Source: Bactrocera neohumeralis
Taxonomy: Eukaryota > Arthropoda > Insecta > Diptera > Tephritidae
Length of the DNA stretch: 64,000 nucleotides
Reading direction: 5' to 3'
Assembly (NCBI RefSeq): GCF_024586455.1
Contig: NC_065921.1
Location: forward strand, 9,951,401-10,015,400
Part shown: piece after piece, positions 40,001 through 52,000 of the stretch
How the letters are laid out: each line of letters begins with the position of its first letter
Numbering within the stretch: the first letter of the stretch is position 1
Program-made: the position numbers and the translations under genes
The notes under the pieces: generated by a model
Seen by the model: the letters and a program-made list of their open reading frames with translations, nothing else
Database searches by the model: none
Told to the model about the DNA's origin: nothing

Positions 40001-43000
40001 AAAAATTCATAACTTTTTTGAAGTTGGACAAAAAATTTTGAAAAAATTCTCAAAAATGTTTTTCAAAGGGTAGAAAAGGATGGATAAGTTTCAGCAAAAT
40101 CTAAAGGGGTCGGGTTAAAAAGTGGTCGATTTGGTATGGAATACCCCATATATTATTCAATGAACTGTATAGATATAAATATGTATATGTTTGTATGTAT
40201 GTATACACTATATTGTATTATGCATATTGCTAAGATAATGTGATGATGTTACTGGCACGTTTTATTGTATTAAAAAATAGCTGATTTATATTGCATGTAA
40301 TGCCGGTTGCTTTAGCATCTCAGTCGCATATAACACAAATAACGAGTTTTATTATTAGAATTTTGTATACTTAAAATTTATAAAATGTGCGCTTACAACG
40401 TTTGCAACAAAGCGAGCAGTTAAGTTAATGATATGTAATTTACGAAACTTCGTGAATATTTTGCTACTTTTGCGCTTTAAATTAGCAATATTTATTGCTC
40501 ATAGCAACCAGCATTGATGTTGATGTCATATTGCTGTTGTGATGTTGTTGTTCAAATAAACATACAAACATGAGTGTAACTACACAAAAACATACTCATA
40601 AATGTAAAGATCGCTCCTTGAACTTTTTGCTATTTTTTGCTGTTTTTGCTGTCACCACCTTTATCTCGCATCATTTTATCGCGCACTTATTCACTTAAGT
40701 CAACTATGCGACGTCACTGCTGACATCAATTCGCAATTGAGTTGAGTGTTTAATTGAATGGTAAGTCATTGTGTGCACAATCATCGCCTCTGCGTCTAAT
40801 CTAGGCACATGCAAACTTTTAGATTAATTTAGCGGTTAACGCTCACGCTCTCTTGGGCATTTGTTCGTGACTACTAAATTATTGTAGCACTGTGCGAAAA
40901 AGGCAGAAATGAATATCATTTTTATCTCTTTTTTTTGGAAAACATAAAGTGATAAAGATCAAGTATTAAAGTTGATCGTTAAATTTTGTAAATAACAGTT
41001 TTTATGCTAACAGCTATTCAACTGCTTAAAAAATTCTGCAGAATGCCGTGGGTCGCTCAGAACAATTTTTTTCGGCTACTATACCACTAAATCTTGGACA
41101 ATAATTCATGCTGAATTACCTGAACGGGGTATTCTTGTCTAGGATTTTGTTTAGACTTTCAAAAATATGACCTTGGAAGGATTTTTCAAAATTCAACTTA
41201 TTTTCGGAGATACAGCCGATTTTGTGACGTGGCGTCCGTGTTCACTAGAATTGTCTCCTAAACTTTAGACGCGTTTTTCTCAAAACTGTCTTTTTCGGAA
41301 CGATACCCACGATTTCTCAGGTTCTACTGTACCGATTTACTTTCTATGGTTGGAACTAGCCCCATCCCTAATTTATTTTTATTATTTTAAAAAATTCGAA
41401 ATAGTCAGAAAAAGTGATCCAAAATAACTTTTTTTTCAGGCAGTCGCCATTTTGCGAAAAAAAAATTTCCCACTTTTCCGTAGTGCCGGCCATTGCGACA
41501 ATATTCTAGATTAATAATCTTTTTTTTTTTTGGTTTCAGATAACTAGGAGGGTTGAAATCATGGGTATGGTCACGTGGAAATTTTTAGAGACCCCCCACT
41601 TCGTCAGCTCATAATTTTTGAAATTTTTTACTTTTTTTAGTTTTTAATTTTTTTCTGTAGTCTTCTAAAATTAACAAATAACTAATAAAAAAATTGATAG
41701 TAAAAATATTAATTGCCTTTTTTACGACACTTTAATAATTACCTGAAATTCATGCTTCTAGACCAGAATACCCCCTGAAGATATCTTGTCAAATAAATAA
41801 GTTTCATACTAGAACTTAATTTTTATCGATCAACTTGTATGTCAGCTTAGCATATAGTGATCCGATTTTGGTAATTATACCGTTGGCTTTGAAAACAACG
41901 TCTACTAAATTTCGTCAAGATATCTCGTCAAATAAAAACAGTTTTCCATACTAGAACTTGAGTTTGATCCATCTGCTTGTATTGCAGCTCCAATATCGGC
42001 GAGTCCGAAAAGTGCACAACATCTTTGAGAGAAAAAAGAGAAGAAGTTTTCTTCAAAGTGTTTCTAACTTCATGACAGAGGTAATACCCCCTATTGAGAC
42101 TATCAAAATTATCATTATTTGATATACGACAACCACCCTAATGCCTTGTTAAAAGTCATTTGTAGAAATTGGAGCTGATAATTTTTATCTATGATGAATT
42201 GGCATATGATGAAGGAATTTCTATTTATAAAGCAATTAAAGATGCATATATTACATATGGTTCAAGTGGCAGATCATTGAGTCGCTTGTGAAGAATTGCA
42301 ATGTAAACTTATCCACATTCCAAGCGAATGGCCAGAAGTATACTCGATAAAATATACTGTACTCGCGGTCATACCAAGAACTGAAACGTGCAGCAACTAT
42401 TGGCATACAACTAATATTCGTGGTCCAATCTAAGACAGAAAGTTCACAAATTTCCCATGATGGATTAAGTGAGCACTACTGTAAAATTTGTATCCAAATT
42501 GTGCTTTATTTTCTCTCCATCAACTCTAGCTTAAGACTATCAGACCACTGTAGTGTCTCTCAAGCTGGCATTAAGGTAGCAGCGTATCTACTACTCGAGG
42601 TGCTTCGAAGCAAAGCGGCTTTAATGGCTTTGAGCTGACTGTGTCTTAGTTAAAGTGTACATGCCTCATTAGCATTATCATCATACTATTTTTTCCTTTT
42701 AGACTTGTTTGGGAGCCCGGAAACTGCAATGACGTTAAGTTTGATAGTTTGGGCACGCTCAGTCCAATTTCAAACGATTCGAAGCGAGTCAGTTTGTCGT
42801 TGTCTTCTTGTGTCTGTGGTTCTCCCGTGAGCTTGGCAATCGCTAGTCAACAACGAGCATTTGAGATCCCAATTTCAACCGATTCGAAGCGAGTTGGTGT
42901 TCCGTTGTCTTCCTGTGCCTATGGTTCTCCAGTGAGCTCAGCAAAACGCTAGTCAGCAACGAGTATTCTGTGTGCTCCCAATTTCAACCGATTCGAAACC

Positions 43001-46000
43001 ACTTGGTATTCTGTTGTCTTTCTGTGCCTGTGGTTCTTCTGTGAGCTCGACAATCGCTAGTCAACAACGAAAATTTGTGCGGCTGCAAGATTCTTGTGGC
43101 CCAGAGTGAACCGAAAGTCCCCTGAAATACTTTCTCGTAGCAAAGTCTATCTCGCCACCACTGTAGGTGTTCTGAATAGTCCGATAGGCTTGCACGCGGT
43201 GCGACTAAATATTTTGTCGGTCGCTTTTTGCAAAAGCTGTATGGAGGAAATCGAGATGGAATCAATTAAGCATTTTCTCCGCCATTTTTCAGATTTTGTC
43301 GGACTAAGATAGAAATATCGCGGTAGACACATTGGCGGCAAACCAAGCGAAGTGGCTGCGATTGATAATTACGGCCTTAGCAAAGTAGTCGTAAGCTCAA
43401 AACGTTTCGTTGATCTATGAAGAAAGGGTGATCTATTTTTAGAAGTTTTCGGGTATCACAAAGGAGCGACGTTAAAAGCTGTCCAAGTGAGATTCATCGC
43501 TACCTTTGGCGCCAGGGTCCTTACCTTACAACCTAACTTAATCTAAGACTTACAATTACATTACAAATTTGGTCATCTCCGATTAAGGCTCCAGCGTGTC
43601 CTAATTCTGCTCGAACTAATATTCTCAGAAATGTTCCGACTATCCCTTCTAAGGCCCTGAAGATAAGTCGCAAAGCCATACCCGAACCAAAAAAAAAAAT
43701 ATAATATTCTTCGCCAAGAATTATTGGGTGCAAATTTCGTGCTTCAATTGTAGCAATTAACATCTACATAAATTTGAATGAATTGGGATTAATATTCAAG
43801 CAAAAAACGAAGAGAGTTGATGCCCCAACCACTACGTGATAACAGTAAAGTGCCAAAAGAAATTGCTCACACAATAATAATACATTGTAACATAAGTGAA
43901 AATTAAATAAAACGGCGTTTACATTTGAATGATGGTTCCCCGTGCTTTTATGGCCATATTTACAGCGCTTTAATGCTGACCTTGAGCGACATAAATCTCG
44001 TCAGCCACTGCCTTGGGCGTCAATAAAGCACACGCATGCATATTATTGCCTTCAAGCTCTTTGTTGCCCGCAGTAATCGACTTAATGTCGCCATGTGTTG
44101 GCCTTTTCACAGCCCGCCACCCTTCACTGACGACAATTGCCAGCTTCAAATTACACTCTAGTGTCTGCTGAACGCGTAGTTCCAGCGCCTCCATGTGGTC
44201 CTTGTTTATATACGACACCCCACATAATAAACGCCTGTGCATATTTACAGAGTTATGTACATATGTATGCTGTGTATGTATGTGATGTATGCATGTAACT
44301 ATGTATGAAAGTATCTATGTGAGTTTTCATAGAAAGTCTGCTGAGTCACAAAACAGCATACATACCTTTTGTATATTTATATACATACATACATATAAAT
44401 GCGTCTTTGGCAATTTCATCGCTTCTCCTCTTCTATGGATTTCCACGGTAGTCGCCTTTAAATGGAAACTCCTACATACATAAGTCTTACTCACCAAAGT
44501 ATTGCTTATGTCCACCGGCACACCGTACTTCTGCGTATACATAAAATGCTTGTAAATATGTAAATAGTTTCTGTGTACATATATGTAGCACATCGCCAGC
44601 TCGTCCGACACACTTAGTACTTTCAGCCAATGCCCTCAGTCTGTGTGCTCATTGTTGTCTTGGCCTCTCATTGTTGTATTTATTAATAACAGTAGCGGCG
44701 TGCGTATACAGTGTTGCCACTTGATTAAATTTTATTTGCAAAATGTATTTAACATATTAATCGAATTTTGAATTAACAAGTAAGGAAGCGCTAAGTTCGG
44801 GTATAGCCGAATATTTTATCCAACTTGCAAGAATTAAAGGCGGACTTCTTAGTGATAAGAACAAGGATAAGGGCAAGTTTTCACCTGATTTTATTCATTC
44901 TAAGTACAAGTATACACCGTTATTAGCAAATCACGCTCTCTCAATTTTATTAAGATAACTCATATATTGGCCGACATATGCGGAATAAAGTTCGAAAATC
45001 TATATATTAGATATATGGGGGCTAAGGGAAATATTGACCCGATTTAATTCATTTGTAATACACAGATATACTACTATCAGGATCTACCTCACAAATTGAC
45101 CGATATTTTCGGTAAAAAGTCAATTGCAGGCACTGTTACCTGCATATTCGGTACTTGGGGTACAGTGTTGGTTCGATTTGAATAACTTTTGGTCAAATTG
45201 AACATTCAAAATTGACAAGACGTCTTCAGGAAATTTGGCATGAATTAGTTTCCAAACCAAGCATCTATCTACTATCTTCGAACAAATTGTTCAGATCAGA
45301 TCACTATAGCATACATATATGGTAGCTGTCATGCAGAGCGATTGGGCCGAATGAAGTTCTTGTATGGAAACGTCATTATTTGTGAAAGGTATTATAGTTA
45401 ACTTTTTTGCATGTTTTTTGATTTTGGAAAAAAAACGTGAGTTTTGGTAAACATCCATTGGCCACACGCCGCTTATAGAAATCTATAATTAAATGTGTGT
45501 TGAGTTGAGCAGTCTGTAGAGATGTTCAGATGCTCTGCTATTTCTCTTTTACTTTCTCTTCTACTAACACAACAGATTTTGAGCACTTTTTCTTTCACTT
45601 TTTTATGCTACTCTAGGTAAAACAAAACATTTTCCTAATTTCAATAATTTTATAGAGGATTCTTATAACGTGAATCACCAGACAAATAATAGTAGCTGTC
45701 AATATTTATGTTATAATACTCACTAATTTCAGTGGAATCTTAAGGTGTCATAGATCCAAATTATTCTTATATAAAATTTGTAGATATTTGAAATTTAATC
45801 GACCGATTATATGACGGCATATAATTTACACAACACACAACAATGGTTCGCTAGCTTCCGTTCTGGAAATTTCGATGTGAAAGATGCATCTCCCTCTGTC
45901 CGACCTATCGTTGAAAAAGTCGATGAAATTATGGAAAAGATTGACCAGGACCGTCACATAAGCAGCCATGACATCGCTAAGGAACTTAACATTCATCATC

Positions 46001-49000
46001 AAATGGTTTTGAACCATTTAAAAAGGCTGGCTACAAAAAGAAGCTCGCTGTTTGGGTACCCCATTAATTGTCTGTGAAAAATTTAATGGACCGAATTAAC
46101 ATCTGCAATTCTTTGTTAAAACGAAATGAAATCGAACCATTTCTGAAGCGAATGGTAACATGAGACGAAAAGTGGATCAAATACTATAATAATGTGTGAA
46201 AAAGATCATGGTCCAAGCGTGGTGAAGGTCAAGAAATGGTCGCAAAACCAAGATTGACGCTTCGAAAGGTTACGCTGAGTGTTTGGTGGGATTGGAAAGG
46301 AATCATACACTATGAGCTGCTCCAGCCTGGTCGAACGATTGATTCAACATTTTACTGTCAAAAACTGATAAGATTGAAGCAAGCAATCGAAAAAATCGGC
46401 TAGAACTGATCAATAGAAAGTGCTTCGTCTTCCATTAGGACAACGCTAAACCACACACATCTTTAATGACTCGGCAGAAACTGGGAGAGATTGGCTGGGA
46501 AGTTTTGATGCATCCACCATATAGCCCTGACCTTGCACCATCGGACTATCATTTGTTTCGGTCAATACAGAACTCCCTTAATGGAGTAAAGTTGGCTTCA
46601 AGAGAAGCCTGTAAAAATTACTTGTCGCAGTTTTTCGCCGATAAATCAAAAGTTCAACGTTGATGGAATAATGTCTCTAGCGGAAAAATGGCAAAAAGTG
46701 GTCGACGAAAATGGTACATATTTGGTTCATTAAAATTCATTATAAATATAAAAAAAGGTGAAGTTTGATTAGAAATACGAAAAGACTTTTTCGACTACCC
46801 AAGACTTATGGATATATTCATGGCATAGTGACTCAGGCACAAATCTACCGTCTAGTGAACATGAATAAAAGTTAGGCAATATTGAATGAGTGACAAGCGA
46901 TTTTTGGACTTTCACCGGGCATATTATTTTAAAAAGTATTTTTCCAATTGTGATGCTTATTGCTAAGCCATTGAGTTGCTTTTCAGCTTAAATACAAGCC
47001 ATTGAGTCAGCCTGTGCACTTTAGTTTTAACACAAAAACTTTAACGCTGGAGTTAATAGAAAAACACGGCAATCTTCAGATTTTCAAGAATTATCTATTC
47101 ACTGATATGGTAATCACCCTAAACAAACTACAGATTAACGAATAAAGCCTACGGTTAAAAACTGAAAACTCAGCAACATAATCAAGGGATTCGGCTACAC
47201 TACAACCTCATGCATCTTATCTTATACATCTGTGCATCATCCATTTATTAAAGTTTATCTGAGAGCAAGCAGCGTATTTGCAACATCGAAATTGTTTCAC
47301 CATGTTGCGATGGAGAGGATGAGCGCTACTTTTATAATAGTGTACGTATGTATGTAAATATATGTGCGTGAATTTTTATTTCACGCCATGACATCATTAA
47401 AGCTCTAAATCAGACAACAATTGAGAGTATGATCAAAAACCGTAACAAAACAGATATATGTATTTAAGATGAAATATATATGTATATATATATAAATAAA
47501 GATATGTATATATTTATGTATGTATGCATGCCTACACCAGCATCACGAGCATGAGTTCACTCTTAAAAAATTTCTTCCATCAATCAGCAATCAATTTGTG
47601 CGTTAAAATTTTCTGCAAAATATTCAAATTGAAATATGGTGAAATTCCACGAATTGAACTTCACACTAGAATGTTCGTAAGCGTCAATTAAGTAGTGATA
47701 AATTCCGATAATACCGCAGTTGAATTAATGTTTCTTAGAAAAAATTGTCAAAATTACTTTATGACAAGAAGAATCAATATTTTACTAGAGTCCACAAAGT
47801 GTTTAATGAGAGAAATTAGCACGCGAGAATTCTTGAACTTAATATTTCTTGGATTTTGCTTGTTAAATCATCAAATACATACATACATATGTACATACTT
47901 ATGTATCAAAGATGAATAAGAGAATTTCTAAGGCTAACTTTCATGACTGAGGAATATTTGTTTTAACACACTTTGTTAAGTTTCATCTATCCTATAACCT
48001 CTCGATGTTCTATGAGTTGAAACTATAAATAATAACATCTGAATTTGAGCCGGACTGAGAAAAAACAACATTTCAGGCCAATGCAAGCTTGCCAATGTTC
48101 AATCCGATTTTCCATAAACTTTTTGTAAGCCTCGGTTTCAGTGCCTTCAACATATGCCTTCATGAGTCTATTGAGCGCTACCTGAAGACGATTTTCAGTT
48201 ATGAAAACATAAAAAAACTCGTTTCGTGTTTGGTCAAAAAATCGTGTTAGAATGTGACGGCGCATTATTGTAGGAAAAATTCATGATTTTTCCGCACACA
48301 ACTCCGGTCGTTTACTATGAATTGCTAAACGTAGACATCTCAAAGCGGCCAAGTAGTTTTGACCGTTTCTCTCTGTAGAACAAATTTATGGTGAACCACA
48401 CCATGGCAATGACCTACACCTTTCGCTTCATTTCTAGCGCCCCTTACTAGATTGTTGGAGAGCTTCGACTTCATATTCTTATACGCACGTCTGCTCACTA
48501 GTAATAATGCGTTGGGTGAACGTAGGGTTCTCAGCTACGTTTTCAAGCATCTCTTTAGCGACCTCTACTCGACGTTGTTTTTGCAAAAGATTCAGGTCTT
48601 TTGGCACGAGTCTAGCATTGGCACTTTTCATAAAAAAAAACATATGTTGAGTCGATTCAAAAGAGATGTTGAGATCTTCTGCCATCTCTACGACGCCAAT
48701 TCGGCGATTTTCAAGCGCTGGTTCTTTAACTTTTTTGTTGTTAGATCGTCATAAACCGAGCTGGATAGACGACACGCATGATACCAGTATTTGATGACTT
48801 CACGACCTTCACTTAATGCCTTGTGACACTTTTATACTTGAGTTCGTGATAAAATAGACTTCCGAAAACTTTTCTGCAATATCTTTAAATATTTCGCATT
48901 CGTGATTTCATTGGAAACACAGAATTTCAAGCAAGTTCGTTTTTAAAGTTTTTCCTATCGTAAAAATTGTAAGACAAACTTTTGACTAATTAAAATACAT

Positions 49001-52000
49001 ATGCAGGTCTAGACATATCCTAGTTTTTCTTCTTTATTGGCGTAGGTACCCATTACGTGGTTATAGCCGAGTTAATAAAAGCTGGAGTGTTCGCTTCCAT
49101 CCGGGCAACATAACCTATTTAGCGCAGCTGCTGTCTTTTGATTCGCTCAAATGTCAATGACGTCGAATATCTCGTACAGCTCATCGTTCCATCGACTGCG
49201 CAAATGAACATAAACCTTTCTCTCGAACACTCCTAAGGCCGGTGAATGATGAGAGAACTTGTAGAGTTTGGTCTTTGTTCGCCGGGAGAGGACTTTACTT
49301 TTCAATTACCTACTCAGCCCAAGTTGCACCTGTTACCAAGAGTGATTCTGTGTTGGATTTCAAGGTTTATATTGTTGTTGGTGTTGATGTTGGTTTATCG
49401 ATTTTGTTTTTGGCTTGTTCTGGTTAAATTTGATCAAATGATAAAATCGGGTTCTGACTGCAGTAAAGAAAGCTTATTATTTTGTTGGTTCAATGTTGAA
49501 TGTAAGAGTATTATTGAGCGATTTGGAATAATAAATTATAGGCCAAGCGAAATCTTCAATAATGGAAAAGGTTTTTTAATGGTAGGTTTTCCTCTGCTGA
49601 CAATGTCGAATCCCGAATGGATTTCTTGTATGAAAAGATTTTGCATGGATGCAGATTTTTTATTGACTATTCTTATTATTATATGTATATTATTATTTTT
49701 TTATTAATACCGTTAGTTTTTATATACTTGATGACTTGACACGTTTATCCTCAACACTTTTTAAAACTATTTTTCTTTGTTTACTTTTAGCTGCTTGCCT
49801 TGGTGCTAATCGCGTTCGGCATTTATGTGCTCTCCTCCTACAGAGTCAATGAAGTCGGTTCTTTGGCCGCCTATGCCTACATTTGTTTAGGTGTTGCCAC
49901 AATACTTGTATCTTTGCTGGGATTCGTTGGTGCGGCCAGGGAAAGCGTTTGCTGTACAATTACAGTATGTACGCCGGAATGCCTAAATGTATTTATCACC
50001 TCATCCATTTTTATTTTTCCATTAAGCAAATGTCATTCATTCATTTTCACCTACGCCTATGGTATCTACATATGTATGTTTGCATTTATTAATTTCATTA
50101 TATTTGCAGTTTATCACTTTTCTTTTGATTTTGTTGATCTGCCAAATCGCAATCACTTTCCTTTTGGTGAAAGGTGAACAAACAGTAGCATCACATCTCT
50201 CGAATAATTTGGATGTGGCTTGGGAAGAAGAACTGAACAGCCCTGGAGCGATGTCTCTGTATGAGACTTGGGTAAGTGGGGTACTTGGGTAACGATTTTA
50301 CTAAATGCATAGTACGGGGGAATATATGTATGTACATACATTCATATCCAAAACAATGAAAACCCATATTATCATAAGATCGGGTGTAATCGGCCGTAAT
50401 ATGGATTACTTTTTTCCTACATACTTTCTACATACGAATAGTTTTTGGTTGAAATTAGCATCATACTTTTATCGAGGGTGATTTGTATATAGTCAGGGGG
50501 CATATTCATATTAATGGCGAAAAATACTTTGTCATTAGGACATTGCGTTTATTCTTGAGACTTGCGAAGTAGAGGCTTCAACTCATCCTCAAGTTTTGGT
50601 TGAGCTTCCTCGAAAAGTAGATGAAAAATCCATCACTAATGAGGAAAGTAAGATTCATGGGTTCCTTAAAAGGTGAGGCCCTTAGTAGGAAACCGTATTT
50701 ATAGTATATATACAATATATAGTGATCTCCTGGCAAATAATTCAGACTATTTAGACTAAAATAGAGCAAATTTTTTATAAAATATGTTAATTTGGGGGGT
50801 TTTGGAGTAAATGGGATGCATACGTATAGGAAATACTGAAAGAGATTACAAAGAAAGTAGTCTTCTAAATAAAAACCCCGCTCCCAAGCTTTAATACCAA
50901 AGTTAAGTCAATAAAATCAACCCAAATAGCAGGAACTGACACTTTTGGAAGTTATTTACCTTTACCATCAGATCAAATTTGACCAGGACAGTGCCGACTC
51001 AACACATTTCGGTTAAGGTTTTGGGTATGATGTATGTCAATGAACGTTTCGTACCAAAAAACCTGAATATTTTTAAAAACGAAGTCGAGTAGAGGTCGCA
51101 AAATGGATCTAGCTAAAGACCCTACTTTCTTCAAACGCATTGTTACTGGTGACCAGCATAAAGTTTATAAATATGATGTCGAAACTGTGCAAGAAACTAG
51201 CGAATGACGTTCCAAAAATGAGACGAAACCGGAAAAAAACAAAATTCGTTGAAGACACTAAAGACCACGCCAGCCGAGGCTTATAATAAAAAATTGGTTT
51301 AACTCTTGGCATGCACGTATTGGCTAAGGAGACTTTTTTGAAGGCGGTAATAAAGATATGTATTATAATACATAAACATTGTCATTCCGGTTCAAATTTG
51401 ATCAGGTGGTATATTCACTTCCACCTGCACTTTCCTTTGTTTACTACACATTGATTTCAAGAGAATTGCGTCTAAATATAAAATACATATTCTGTGTACG
51501 CGCCAAGTGTGCAATCTACGATTTATTGATATGGAATTCCCGATAAGGCTGATCGATGGTGCACTACCCAAAAATATTTCCACACTTATGCAATATATCC
51601 ATATTTTTAATATACTAAAACATTTTCGTTTTGTTTTTTTTTTGTATTTCGACAGCTCGGTTGTTGCGGTCGGGCCAGCCCACACGATTATATAGTCAAT
51701 GATCGCATGCCGCCAATGACGTGCTTCAAGAATGGCGATAATACGAAGAGTGAAAATCTGATCGGCACCGGCTGTCGCATAATGTTTGAGAACTACTGGC
51801 TGAGCTTGTTGCGTGCCTTCAATGTAATCGCTTGTGTGATGATTGGCTTGGAGGTGGGTTCTTACATACAAACACACACACATAAATATACATATGTGTA
51901 CTAATGTTGTTTTTGCCGTCTATTCAGAATAATAAAATTTAATTTTTTTATGTGTTTGCAGTTATTGGTTAGCGTGATCTCGTGCTGCCTGTGCACTAGC

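Noticed and set aside
49246..49707. 153-codon plus-strand open frame just before exon 2 of gene 2
   Set aside because: Its first half is the antisense of an RTE-like fragment and the rest is simple AT-rich intron; it ends before the true exon.
51392..51883. 163-codon minus-strand open frame
   Set aside because: It lies opposite exon 4 of tetraspanin gene 2 and the end of a mariner derivative; its protein has no domain and is a shadow.
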